DNA of 64,000 nucleotides from DAIDKA01 sp036267975 (GCA_036267975.1 DATAVA010000026.1:54275-118274), one strand, 5' to 3'. Positions 16,369 to 25,532 are shown, numbered from the stretch's first letter. Numbers and translations: made by a program. The notes: generated by a model not told the origin, from the letters alone.

Positions 16369-18276
16369 GTGCCCAAGATTTCAATGGCTGCCGCCCTCGG
16401 CGCGGTCTGCCTGACCCTATTCATTCAATCAGTCCGTGCGGATGACAGTTCGATCTCGGATGAACGGCTCCAGGATGTGATTGTCTCGGCCACGCGCATT
16501 GCGACGCCGGCAGCGCAGATCGGCAGCAGTGTCACCGTGATCACGGCCGCGGATATCGCGGCCGAACAGCTGCGCACCGTGAGCGATGTCCTGCAGCTCG
16601 TGCCTGGACTGAATGTCGTGCAATCCGGCGGACCCGGCGGCCAAACCTCGATCTTCATGCGCGGCACGAATTCGAATCACACCAAGGTGCTGATTGACGG
16701 CATCGACGTCAGTGATCCGAGCAATGCCGGCGCGTCGTTCGATTTCGGACAGTTGCTGGCTTCGGACATCGAACGCATCGAGGTCCTGCGCGGCCCGCAA
16801 AGCGGACTGTATGGATCCGACGCCATTGGCGGCGTCATCAGCATCACCACGCGTGCGGGTCAAGGTCCGCTCACTGTCGCCGGCAGCGTCGAAGGCGGCA
16901 CCTTCCGTACTAGCAACGAAACTCTGGCGCTGAGCGGCTCCGCCGACCAGTTTCAGTACGCTGCCAATGTCGAGCATCTGCATGCGGGTTCAACGCCCGT
17001 CACGCCGCTGGATCTGCTGCAGCCCGGCGAGGCGCGCGCTGACGACTACGAGGACAATGTCACGCTCTCCACCCGGCTCGGGCTTGCGGTGACGTCGGGA
17101 TTGGACGTGAACCTGGTGAGCCGTTTCACCGACGCGCACTACGCCTTCACCGGCGATGATCCCTTCGCCTTTCCGAGCTTTCCGGCGGCCCAGCCGAGCA
17201 AGAGCGATACTTCGCAGAACTACTCGCGACTGAGTGGCCACCTGGTCAGCTTTGATGGGGCTTTGGATCAGACGCTCGGTGTGGCCTATTCCAGTGCCTG
17301 GACCTTGAACCTGGATCCGAATTTCGGCGCTTCGGTGAATACCGGCGATCGCCTGAAGGTCGACTGGCAGGGCGCAGTGCGGCTTTCAAATGATGAGACC
17401 CTGGTACTGGATGCGGAGCATGCGCGCGATGCCGTCCACGAGCCGATCAGTGCCGCCGTCAGCGACGCGGCGGGCGCGGTGGAACTGCAATCGCACCTCG
17501 CACCACAGCTCAGTTCGGCACTGAACGTGCGTTACGACGACAACAGCCGGTTTGGCAGCAAGGTAACCTGGCGGTTCGCGCCGACGTATGCGATTGCGGC
17601 AACCGACACGCGCTTCACGGCCAGCACCGGTTCGGGCTTCAAGGCGCCCACGCTCGGTGAGCTCTACCAGAATTTCCCGCCGTACTTTTTTGCGAACCCC
17701 AATTTGAAACCGGAGACCAGCACCGGCTACGACTTCGGCATCGAGCAGGAGTTATTTGACCGGTCCGCGCAGCTCGGCGCCACCTGGTTCCGCAACGATA
17801 TCCGCGATCTCATCACAACAGATGTGACTGGCTCGACATACGCCAACGTCGGCCGCGCACTCACCCGCGGCGTGGAGAGCTTCATCGCCTGGCAGCCCTT
17901 GCAAGCCTTGCATCTGCGGGCTGATTACACCTTCACGCAGGCCGATGATGAGGTACTGCACGAGGAGCTGCTGCGTCGTCCCAGGCATAAGGCAACGTTG
18001 AACGCCGCATGGCAGTTGAATGACAGCTTAGCGCTGGACACCACGGTGCTGTATGTGGGCAGCTGGATCGACGGTAATCGTGATTTCTCGATTCCGCGGC
18101 TGACGGCACCCGCCTATGCGACGGTGAACATGGCCGTAAATTACGCGCTGCGCCCGCGATTGACCCTGTTCGGTCGCATCGACAACCTGTTCGACCGCCA
18201 CTATCAGGACCCGATCGGCTTCCTGCACCCGGCGTTCGGGTTATTCGTGGGTGTGCGTGGACAACTGCGACCTTAG
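16369..18276 (+). CDS. btuB: TonB-dependent outer-membrane vitamin B12 receptor
   Basis: 635 residues. Signal peptide (MAAALGAVCLTLFIQSVRA), TonB box region LQDVIVSATRIATP, plug domain (TAADIAAEQLRTVSDVLQLV; GGQTSIFMRGTNSNHTKVLI; IERIEVLRGPQSGLYGSDA) to about residue 165, then a 22-strand barrel containing GSGFKAPTLGELYQNF and ending in LFVGVRGQLRP. Imports cobalamins with TonB energy. GTG 16369 has GGAG 6 nt upstream; an ATG at 16384 is an alternative. It lies directly behind the B12 riboswitch, which supports cobalamin as substrate. The barrel end is -QLRP, not a terminal Phe. Confidence 0.92.
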   Translation: MPKISMAAALGAVCLTLFIQSVRADDSSISDERLQDVIVSATRIATPAAQIGSSVTVITAADIAAEQLRTVSDVLQLVPGLNVVQSGGPGGQTSIFMRGTNSNHTKVLIDGIDVSDPSNAGASFDFGQLLASDIERIEVLRGPQSGLYGSDAIGGVISITTRAGQGPLTVAGSVEGGTFRTSNETLALSGSADQFQYAANVEHLHAGSTPVTPLDLLQPGEARADDYEDNVTLSTRLGLAVTSGLDVNLVSRFTDAHYAFTGDDPFAFPSFPAAQPSKSDTSQNYSRLSGHLVSFDGALDQTLGVAYSSAWTLNLDPNFGASVNTGDRLKVDWQGAVRLSNDETLVLDAEHARDAVHEPISAAVSDAAGAVELQSHLAPQLSSALNVRYDDNSRFGSKVTWRFAPTYAIAATDTRFTASTGSGFKAPTLGELYQNFPPYFFANPNLKPETSTGYDFGIEQELFDRSAQLGATWFRNDIRDLITTDVTGSTYANVGRALTRGVESFIAWQPLQALHLRADYTFTQADDEVLHEELLRRPRHKATLNAAWQLNDSLALDTTVLYVGSWIDGNRDFSIPRLTAPAYATVNMAVNYALRPRLTLFGRIDNLFDRHYQDPIGFLHPAFGLFVGVRGQLRP

Positions 18277-18324
18277 AGTACACTCGCGGACTTCCGGGGC
18301 TGCGTTTGTAACGGGGGAGGCGCG

Positions 18325-20004
18325 ATGCGAGTGCGATATTGGATGCTGCGTGGTCTGCAGTTCACGGCCGCCGCCAGTGTGGTGGCCTGCTTTCATCCGG
18401 TGCACGCGCAGCAGCAGGCGCCCCTGGGCATAGAGGCCGTCACGCTCAGCCAGCCGGCCTACGTCTTTGATACCGCGGAGCAGCATAAGGTGCGGGTCGT
18501 GGTCGTCGCGCACGGCCTTAGGCACCCGTTCGCCGTGGCACCGCTGCCTTCCGGGGATGCCCTGGTGTCGGAACGCGGCGCCGGCATTCGCCTGATCCAT
18601 AATGCAGCGGCAGGAGTAGCGCAGCTTGATCCTGCGCCGCTTGAAGGACTGCCGCCGACCCCGGCTTTCCGCAATGCCGGCCTTCAGGATGTCGCCCTGC
18701 ATCCGGACTTCGCCCATAACCATTTCGTGTACTTCACGTTCAACCTGGCCGGGAATCCGCCGGCGGCAGATGCCAAGCCACCGGTACGGCCGGAGAGCCG
18801 GATTGCACTGTTTCGTGGCGAACTGGACGGACATGCACTGACCCACGTTCAACAGCTGTTTGCAGGCGGCTCAGGCAGCACCAGTGGCTCGCGCCTGGCG
18901 TTTGACAGCCATGGCATGGTCTATATGACCACCGGCGGCCCATTCGATGATGCCGCGCAACGACTGGATACCGTGTACGGCAAGGTGCTGCGCCTGCGCG
19001 ATGACGGCACCGTTCCGAAGGACAATCCCTTCGTGGCCAAGCCCGGCGCACGCGCCGAGATCTATTCGCTGGGACACCGCGACCACCTCGGTCTGACCGT
19101 CAGCCCGGGCGGAGTGGTGCTGAATGCCGAGGAGGGGCCCAACGGCGGCGACGAACTCAACGTGATCCTGGCCGGACACAATTATGGCTGGCCCAAGGTG
19201 AGCTTCGGGCGTGACTATGCGGGCCCGCGTATTTCCGAATCCCCGGTGGCGGAGGGCATCGACCAGCCCATCGTGGTGTGGCTGCCCTCCATCGCGCCGG
19301 GTGGACTGACCTTCTATACCGGTGACAAGTTTCCGGCCTGGGTCGGCAATGTCTTCGTGACCAGCGCCAGGCGCGGTGAAATTCCGCGCACCGGTGGACT
19401 GGAACGGGTGGTCTTCAATTCCAAGATGGAAGAGCTGCGCCGCGAGACGATGTTCACGGAGCTGCACCAGCGGTTCCGCGACGTGCGCCAGGGGCCCGAT
19501 GGATTGCTGTATGCCGTGACCGATGAGGATGATGGTGCGCTGCTGCGCATCGAACCCGTCGCGGCCACCACGACCGTGGCCGAGGTCCAGGTTGCCGAAC
19601 CGCAGATCCGACTGGCGCCCGCCGATATACAGGCGCTGGCCGCGCAGGCAGCGAGAAGTCCCGGTCGGCCGGGTCCGGCCTCACTGGCACTGAATGGCGA
19701 CTCCACCAAGGCCGGCGTCTACACCGTGCAGGTCACCCTGCCGGCTCATACGATCGTGCCGCCGCATACCCATCGCGACAACCGCATGGTGTACGTGGTG
19801 TCCGGCACGTTGTACGTGGGCTACGGCGACAAGCGTGATGCAAGCGCGCTCAAGATGCTGCCGCCCGGCAGCTACTACACCGAGCCTGCTGCCACGCCGC
19901 ACTACACGGAGACGCGTGATGAGCCCGTGGTCATTGTCATTTCGGGCGTGGGGCCCAGCGATACCCACCTGATTGGCGCGGCGCCGCCAGCGGGGAACCG
20001 ATAG
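18325..20004 (+). CDS. PQQ-type soluble aldose/sorbosone dehydrogenase fused to a C-terminal cupin
   Basis: 559 residues, exported (signal near FTAAASVVACFHPVHA). Residues 55-425 form a soluble glucose dehydrogenase-type beta-propeller: LRHPFAVAPLPSGDALVSER, NAGLQDVALHPDFAHNHFVY, SRLAFDSHGMVYMTTGGPF, EIYSLGHRDHLGL, NAEEGPNGGDELNVI and GPDGLLYAVTDEDDGALLRI. This family oxidises sugars with PQQ in the periplasm. Residues about 455-545 form a cupin: PPHTHRDNRMVYVVSGTLYV and PPGSYYTEPAATPHYTE, with an HxH metal motif. ATG 18325 has GGGGGAGG upstream. It is followed by two permease genes. The dehydrogenase-cupin fusion is unusual; substrate unknown. PQQ binding residues were not aligned. Confidence 0.82.
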   Translation: MRVRYWMLRGLQFTAAASVVACFHPVHAQQQAPLGIEAVTLSQPAYVFDTAEQHKVRVVVVAHGLRHPFAVAPLPSGDALVSERGAGIRLIHNAAAGVAQLDPAPLEGLPPTPAFRNAGLQDVALHPDFAHNHFVYFTFNLAGNPPAADAKPPVRPESRIALFRGELDGHALTHVQQLFAGGSGSTSGSRLAFDSHGMVYMTTGGPFDDAAQRLDTVYGKVLRLRDDGTVPKDNPFVAKPGARAEIYSLGHRDHLGLTVSPGGVVLNAEEGPNGGDELNVILAGHNYGWPKVSFGRDYAGPRISESPVAEGIDQPIVVWLPSIAPGGLTFYTGDKFPAWVGNVFVTSARRGEIPRTGGLERVVFNSKMEELRRETMFTELHQRFRDVRQGPDGLLYAVTDEDDGALLRIEPVAATTTVAEVQVAEPQIRLAPADIQALAAQAARSPGRPGPASLALNGDSTKAGVYTVQVTLPAHTIVPPHTHRDNRMVYVVSGTLYVGYGDKRDASALKMLPPGSYYTEPAATPHYTETRDEPVVIVISGVGPSDTHLIGAAPPAGNR

Positions 20005-20032
20005 CCCGACAACGCGCACAGGGAGGTGACTC

Positions 20033-21175
20033 GTGAAATTCGCCGCACTGATCTGGGCCGGGATCCGCCGCAATCGCGGCCGTTCGAATCTGATCCTGTT
20101 GCAGGTGGTGATTGCCTTCACCCTATTCGGCGTGCTGCAGGGGTTGAACGGCGCCATCAATAAGGCCGTGGCCGCGACGCACGCGGACCGGCTGTACGTG
20201 GGCAGCCGCCAGCGCTTCGGTACCCCGCTGCCCATCGCCATCATGTCCACGGTGCAGAGCACTCCCGGCGTCATTGCCTCGGCAGCCCGGTTCCAGTTCG
20301 GCGCTGTGTGGCAGAAGCCGGACCAGCAGGTTCCCATCATGGCCAGCGACATCGATGACTTCCTGATGGTGTATCCGGAGCTGCAGGTTGCCCCGGCGGC
20401 GCGCCGTGCCATGAAGCAGCTGCAGGACGGAGTCATTGTCGGCGAGGCGACCATGACCAAGTACCACTGGAAGATCGGACAGCGCATCGTGGTGCAGTCC
20501 ATTGTGAAAAAGGACGGTAGCCCCAACTGGACTTTCGACATCGTCGGGACCTACCTCAATGGCGATGACCCGGACTCATCCCAGTTGCTCATGGCGAACT
20601 ACCACTACGTCAACGAGTCTCTGAACCCACCGCAGGCCAACACCATGGCCGTGGCCGCCCTACGCGTGGCTGATCCGTCGCGCGCGGCCACGGTGGAGAC
20701 GGCCATCGACAAACACTTCCTCAATTCGCCGAACGAGACGCTTACCCAATCTGAACTGGAGCTCGCGCAGTCCCAGGTCGCCTCGATCGGGGACATCGAC
20801 ACCGTGGTGCATCGTGTCATCGCGGCGACCTTCTTCGTGCTGTTGTTCGCGACGGGTGCGTTGATGATGCAGTCGATTCGCGAGCGCACGCCGGAACTGG
20901 CGGTGCTGAAGACCTTCGGGTTCTCCGACCGGCTGGTCATGATGCTGATCCTCGCCGAGACGCTGGCGCTGTGTGTGTGCGGCGCCGCCGTGGGCCTCGG
21001 GCTCGCGTCGCGCATTCTGCCTTTGGCACGCAACTTGATCGGCCTCGGCACAATTCCGCTGGAGGTGGTCGTCACCGGGTTCGTATTTGCGATTGTGCTG
21101 GCGCTCGCAGCCGGTGCGATTCCCGCCTGGCGCGGGCTGCGCCTGCACGTCGTCGACGCGCTGGCCAATCGCTAA
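20033..21175 (+). CDS. FtsX/MacB-type ABC transporter permease
   Basis: 380 residues. N-terminal helix (NLILLQVVIAFTLFGVLQGL), a periplasmic MacB-PCD-like domain to about residue 250, then three C-terminal helices (VIAATFFVLLFATGALMMQS, LILAETLALCVCGAAVGLGL, VVVTGFVFAIVLALAAGAIP), the FtsX topology. The sequence RERTPELAVLKTFGFSDRLV is the cytoplasmic coupling segment that contacts an ATPase. GTG 20033 has GGGAGGTG upstream. It pairs with the next permease (11 nt away), but no ATP-binding subunit or membrane-fusion protein is encoded alongside. Substrate unknown; lipoprotein or lipid export, or mechanical signalling, is typical for the family. Confidence 0.85.
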   Translation: MKFAALIWAGIRRNRGRSNLILLQVVIAFTLFGVLQGLNGAINKAVAATHADRLYVGSRQRFGTPLPIAIMSTVQSTPGVIASAARFQFGAVWQKPDQQVPIMASDIDDFLMVYPELQVAPAARRAMKQLQDGVIVGEATMTKYHWKIGQRIVVQSIVKKDGSPNWTFDIVGTYLNGDDPDSSQLLMANYHYVNESLNPPQANTMAVAALRVADPSRAATVETAIDKHFLNSPNETLTQSELELAQSQVASIGDIDTVVHRVIAATFFVLLFATGALMMQSIRERTPELAVLKTFGFSDRLVMMLILAETLALCVCGAAVGLGLASRILPLARNLIGLGTIPLEVVVTGFVFAIVLALAAGAIPAWRGLRLHVVDALANR

Positions 21176-21186
21176 GGAGAGCATCC

Positions 21187-22353
21187 ATGGGCGCATTTCG
21201 GCATTTGTTCGCACTGACCGCCACCGGATTGCGCAGCATTCCACAGCGGCTCGGCGCGGCCCTGGTCACCGTCATCAGCATCAGCACCGTGATCGGAGTG
21301 CTCGTCGCCATGCTGGCCCTCGGACAGGGACTGGAATCCTTCGCGCAGAAGGGCGTGAGCGATGAGGAGGTGATCGTCATTGCGAATGGCGCCACATCCG
21401 CCATGAACAGCTCCCTGACCGTCGCCGATGTTGCCAAGATCATCGAAAAGCCCGGCATCCGGCATGATGCCCAGGGCAGGCCCGAGGCCTCCGGCAGCGT
21501 CACGCAGATCGTCGATGGCGTGACCCGCAAGAACCAGCACGGCAGCATCGGACTGTTCGCGGCCAACCCGCCGTGGCGGGAGATCTGGCCGGAAGTGCGC
21601 CTGTTGTCGGGCCGGTTTTTTCAGCCCGGGCTGCACGAGTTACTGGTGAGTGATGTCATCCGCAAGCGTTTCAAGGATGTGGAGCTGGGTGATGAGGTGA
21701 AGGTCAACGGCAGCCCCTGGAAAATCGTCGGCGTGTTCGCCGGCAACGGCGGTTTCTTTGACGATGCGCTGGTCGGTGACGCCAATACATTGCTGAACGC
21801 ACTGCCGCAGGCCAGCTACTCCTCGGTTGCAGCCATCCTCCAGACTCCTGCGGACTTCAGTGTCCTGAGCAAGGCGGTGAGCTCCGATCCCACGCTGAAG
21901 GCGAAGGTGCTGACGAGTTCTGAAGCCAATGAAGCCGTCATCAAAAGCCTGCGCAACGTGCTCGACTTCGTCAGCTACTTCATCGGCAGCCTGATGGGCC
22001 TGGGGGCCGTATGTGGTGCCCTGAGCAGCCTGTACGCGGCCGTTGCCGCGCGCAAGGTCGAGATCGCGACCTTGCGGGCCATTGGTTTCGGGGCCGGTCC
22101 GGTCGTCGGCTCGGTGCTGGCGGAGGGCCTGATCCTCGCTATCCCTCCAGCCCTGATCGGTGCCGCGGCGTCCTGGCTGCTGTTCAACGGCGATGTGGTG
22201 GACGCCGGCGGGCTGACCTTCCAGATGACTGTCACCCCGCACCTGCTGGTGGTCAGCATCTGTTGGGCGCTTGGCATCGCGATGATCGGCGGTTTTCTCC
22301 CCGCCATGCGGGCCGCCAGGATGCCGGTGGCCGTCGCGCTGCGCGGTACCTGA
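21187..22353 (+). CDS. FtsX/MacB-type ABC transporter permease, second of pair
   Basis: 388 residues, paralogous in layout to its neighbour: LGAALVTVISISTVIGVLVA helix, periplasmic region with SGRFFQPGLHELLVSDVIRKR and GSPWKIVGVFAGNGGFFDD, then GSLMGLGAVCGALSSLYAAV, the coupling segment RKVEIATLRAIGFGAGPVVG, and two more helices ending FLPAMRAARMPVAVALRG. ATG 21187 has AAGGAG 6 nt upstream; reading further upstream gives an Arg-rich non-homologous frame. Probably a heterodimer with the previous permease, needing an ATPase encoded elsewhere. Last gene of the run that starts at btuB. Confidence 0.86.
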   Translation: MGAFRHLFALTATGLRSIPQRLGAALVTVISISTVIGVLVAMLALGQGLESFAQKGVSDEEVIVIANGATSAMNSSLTVADVAKIIEKPGIRHDAQGRPEASGSVTQIVDGVTRKNQHGSIGLFAANPPWREIWPEVRLLSGRFFQPGLHELLVSDVIRKRFKDVELGDEVKVNGSPWKIVGVFAGNGGFFDDALVGDANTLLNALPQASYSSVAAILQTPADFSVLSKAVSSDPTLKAKVLTSSEANEAVIKSLRNVLDFVSYFIGSLMGLGAVCGALSSLYAAVAARKVEIATLRAIGFGAGPVVGSVLAEGLILAIPPALIGAAASWLLFNGDVVDAGGLTFQMTVTPHLLVVSICWALGIAMIGGFLPAMRAARMPVAVALRGT

Positions 22354-22364
22354 ACCGCCGGCCC

Positions 22365-22398
22365 AAACAAAAGGCCGGTGTTCCTGCGAACACCGGCC
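22365..22398 (-). terminator. Rho-independent terminator of the aldehyde dehydrogenase gene
   Basis: GGCCGGTGTTC (22373-22383) pairs perfectly with GAACACCGGCC (22388-22398) over a CTGC loop. Read on the minus strand the hairpin is followed by TTTTGTTT. It lies 27 nt past the stop of the minus-strand gene and 20 nt past the plus-strand permease, so it may stop transcription in both directions, best on minus. Confidence 0.85.
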
Positions 22399-22424
22399 GC
22401 GTGGGTCTCAAACGGATCAACGGG

Positions 22425-23855
22425 TCAGATTGCCTGATTGATGACCTTGGACTGAGTGAACTCCTCCAATCCTTCCTGACCCATCTCGGCGCCGAAGCCG
22501 GACTGCTTCGCACCGCCGAACGGCACATCGACCGGCAGGTCCAGGTGCTTGTTTACCCACACCGTGCCCGACTCGATGCGCAGGGCGGTCTCGTAGGCGC
22601 GCTTGTTGTTGGATGACCAGACGGTGCCCCCCAATCCATAGTCGCTGTTGTTGATGCGGGCAATCGCATCATCGAGGCTGCTATAGCGCAGCACCGGCAA
22701 CACTGGCCCGAACTGTTCTTCCTGCACCAGGCGCGTGTTGTCCGGAATGTCGCGCACGATGGTCGGGCGCACGAAGTAGCCACGACCGGTGTGCGGCTTG
22801 CCGCCGGCGATGATCCTGCCGTTGGCGCGCGCATCCTCGATGTACTCGTTGACCTTCTTGAACTGCGTGGCGTTCTGCACCGGCCCGTATTGCGTGTTCG
22901 GGTCCATGCCATCGCCGACGACCGCCGCATCGGCGAGCTTCGCCAGCTCCGTGCACACGGCGTCATACATCGAATCCGGCACATAGGCGCGCTTGATCGC
23001 CAGGCACACCTGCCCACTGTTGACCATGGAGCCGGCAAACAGGCTGGCGGCGGCCTTTTTCGGGTCCAGGTCATCCAGCACCAGAGCCGCATCATTGCCG
23101 CCCAGTTCCAGGGTCAGCCGCTTGATGGTGCTGGCAACGCTGGCCATGACCTTCTTGCCGGTCGCCGTGGAGCCGGTGAAGGCAACCTTCGCGACATCGG
23201 GGTGCGAGGTGAGCGTATTGCCCAGGTCATTGACGTCGGTGATCACGTTGACGACACCGGCCGGGAAGATCTTGGCACACAGCTCGCCCAGGCGCAGCGT
23301 GGACAGCGGCGTGGTCGGCGCGGGCTTCACGACCACGGTGTTGCCGGCCAGCAGCGCCGGGGCCAGCTTGATCATCAGCAGGATGACCGGAAAATTCCAC
23401 GGCGTGATGGCGGCGACGACCCCGAGCGGCACGTGATGCTGCACGATGCGGCTGCCTTCGCCTTCCTTCAGAACCTTGGGGGGCAGGTCCATGGCGGCGA
23501 AAGTGTGGATCATGTGAATCGCACCACCGATCTCATACTTGGCGCCGGCGAGGGGCTTGCCCTGTTCCTGGGTCAGCACCCGGGCAATGTCATCCATCGA
23601 GGCGCCGAGCGCGTCGGCGAGCTTCAACAGCAGGCGGCGACGCTCGGCAATCGGCGTGACGGACCAGGCCGGAAAGGCGGCCTTGGCGGCGGCGACGGCC
23701 TGGTTCAGTTGGGCCACGTCGGCGCGCGGGCAAACCGCGAGCAGTTCTTCGGTGGCGGGATTGGTGACGTCAAAGGTTGACGCGCCGGCAACGAGTCGGC
23801 CGTTGATCAAGAGGTTGAATTCGGAAGCCGGGTAGGTCTGCAGCTGGGCATTCAT
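22425..23855 (-). CDS. NAD(P)-dependent aldehyde dehydrogenase
   Basis: 476-residue ALDH superfamily enzyme. Seen: VVAAITPWNFPVILLMIKLA, AGNTVVVKPAPTTPLSTL, VAFTGSTATGKKVM, LELGGNDAALVLDD (general-base Glu), catalytic Cys284 in VNSGQVCLAIKRAYV, EEQFGPVLPVL and PFGGAKQSGFGAEMG. ATG 23855 has AAGGAGAC upstream; an extension to 23975 is not family-like. The exact aldehyde is not readable from sequence: succinate-semialdehyde, gamma-glutamyl-aminobutyraldehyde or a sugar aldehyde are possible. The polyamine locus at 40-56 kb lacks its own PuuC, so this enzyme could serve it in trans. A strong terminator follows. Confidence 0.9.
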   Translation of the reverse strand: MNAQLQTYPASEFNLLINGRLVAGASTFDVTNPATEELLAVCPRADVAQLNQAVAAAKAAFPAWSVTPIAERRRLLLKLADALGASMDDIARVLTQEQGKPLAGAKYEIGGAIHMIHTFAAMDLPPKVLKEGEGSRIVQHHVPLGVVAAITPWNFPVILLMIKLAPALLAGNTVVVKPAPTTPLSTLRLGELCAKIFPAGVVNVITDVNDLGNTLTSHPDVAKVAFTGSTATGKKVMASVASTIKRLTLELGGNDAALVLDDLDPKKAAASLFAGSMVNSGQVCLAIKRAYVPDSMYDAVCTELAKLADAAVVGDGMDPNTQYGPVQNATQFKKVNEYIEDARANGRIIAGGKPHTGRGYFVRPTIVRDIPDNTRLVQEEQFGPVLPVLRYSSLDDAIARINNSDYGLGGTVWSSNNKRAYETALRIESGTVWVNKHLDLPVDVPFGGAKQSGFGAEMGQEGLEEFTQSKVINQAI

Positions 23856-24032
23856 GGGCCGTCTCCTTGGGGCGAGCGAAATATCGGCGGAAAATATACC
23901 CCAAATTACAACTGAAAATTTGCAGTCCGGGAGTTTGCGGAGAGCCTGTACGGTAGCGCCAGAGCTATAAATCATCCGTTCCGTGTAACCATTTGATATT
24001 TAAAGTAATAATTAGGCAAGGAGGGCACTAAC

Positions 24033-25532
24033 GTGGCGCATCTCACGTTGTTGGGGTTCCAAAGTCTTAACGGCTGTGCTCTCGGCTATTCTAAGGGTCG
24101 AATGAATGGCCTGATACCGAACGAGCGTCCCATGGCTGAACACCCGGTTACGCCGCGCGAGAAGGCGCTGAAGGTCAACCTGGATCCGGGTTGCTATGGC
24201 AGCTTTGCCGAAATCGGTGCCGGACAGGAGGTCGTGCGCTGGTTCTTCCGCGCGGGCGGTGCGGCTGGAACGATCTCCAAGAGCATTTCGGCCTACGACA
24301 TGAAAGTGTCGGATGCCATTTATGGCCCCTGCGCCCGTTATGTGTGCCGAGAGCGCCTGCAGTCCATGCTGAACTACGAACAGCGGCTGAATATCGAGCG
24401 CCTGGTGGAGGGCCGCGGCACCACAACCGCCTTCTTCACCTTTGCGGATACCGTATCGGCACGCAGTTTCCGGGGCAACAATGAGTGCCATGGATGGCTC
24501 GGCATCAAGTTTCAGCCGCGGCCGATGGCCGACAGCAGCCAGATCATCATCCATGTGCGCATGCTGGACCTGGAGAACGCCCTGCAGCAGGAGGCCTTGG
24601 GGATCGTCGGCCTCAACCTGATCTATGGGGCGCAATATTTCGATCACGATCCGGATCGGCTGGTGGAGTCCTTGCTGGATGGCCTGTCCACGGACCGCAT
24701 CGAGATCGATCTGATCGAATTCTCGGGCCCCGAATTTGCCCAGGTCGACAACCGGGTGATGAGCCTGCGTCTGGTGCAGCTGCATCTGACCGGCGCTGCC
24801 ATGTTCTCCAGTGATGGCAAGGTGCTGCAGCCCTCGGAAGTGCTGCACAAGAAGCCGGTGCTGGTGGAGCGCGGCCGCTTCCGGCCGGTCACCTACGTCA
24901 ACCTGGACCTGGCACGCTCGGCACTGCGCGCTTTCGAAGCCGAAGGCTCCGATGTGGCACCGGGCGAGACCGTCTCGCTCATGGAGATCACCATGAGCAG
25001 CCTCACCCACGATGGCACCGTTGACCTGCAGGATTTCATCAGTCGCGCCGATGTCCTGGCCGCGACCGGGCACACCGTGATGATCTCGGACTTTGCCGAG
25101 TACTACCGGCTGGCGGCATACCTGTTCCGTTACACCAATCGGCGCATCGGCCTGGCCATGGGCGCCATGAATCTCGAGGCAATATTCGACGAGTCGTACT
25201 ACACCTGCCTGGATGGCGGCATCCTTGAAAGCTTCGGGCGGCTGTTCCGCAATAATCTGAAGCTGTACATCTACCCCTACATGGACCAGAAAACCGGCAA
25301 GCTGGTGACCGTGAATGACGTGGATGTGGGCGCTTCATTGCGGCAGTTGTACGGTTACCTGCTGTCGCGGCGCTGCATCGTGCAGCTGCAGGATGCGAAT
25401 CGGACCTACCTGAGCATCTATTCCCCCGATGTCCTGAGCAAGATCAACTCCGGGAACACCGAGTGGGAAAGCATGGTGCCCCCCGAAGTCGCCCACGCCA
25501 TCAAGTCGCGTGGCCTGTTCGGCTATCAATAG
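24033..25532 (+). CDS. Conserved cytosolic protein of unknown function
   Basis: 499 residues, no signal peptide or membrane segment. The body starts at about residue 34 (MAEHPVTPREKALKVNLDPG) and is well-formed throughout: YGSFAEIGAGQEVVRWFFRA, SAYDMKVSDAIYGPCARYV, TTTAFFTFADTVSARSF, QIIIHVRMLDLENALQQEAL, GVNLIYGA-like and VMISDFAEYYRLAAYL. From memory, relatives in Xanthomonadales are sometimes labelled nicotinate-nucleotide adenylyltransferase; I see no HxGH motif to support that. GTG 24033 is preceded by a near-perfect AAGGAGGG at 7-nt spacing; ATG 24102 and ATG 24132 have weaker sites. Single gene with a 177-bp AT-rich leader, 49 nt before glyoxalase. Confidence 0.8.
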   Translation: MAHLTLLGFQSLNGCALGYSKGRMNGLIPNERPMAEHPVTPREKALKVNLDPGCYGSFAEIGAGQEVVRWFFRAGGAAGTISKSISAYDMKVSDAIYGPCARYVCRERLQSMLNYEQRLNIERLVEGRGTTTAFFTFADTVSARSFRGNNECHGWLGIKFQPRPMADSSQIIIHVRMLDLENALQQEALGIVGLNLIYGAQYFDHDPDRLVESLLDGLSTDRIEIDLIEFSGPEFAQVDNRVMSLRLVQLHLTGAAMFSSDGKVLQPSEVLHKKPVLVERGRFRPVTYVNLDLARSALRAFEAEGSDVAPGETVSLMEITMSSLTHDGTVDLQDFISRADVLAATGHTVMISDFAEYYRLAAYLFRYTNRRIGLAMGAMNLEAIFDESYYTCLDGGILESFGRLFRNNLKLYIYPYMDQKTGKLVTVNDVDVGASLRQLYGYLLSRRCIVQLQDANRTYLSIYSPDVLSKINSGNTEWESMVPPEVAHAIKSRGLFGYQ

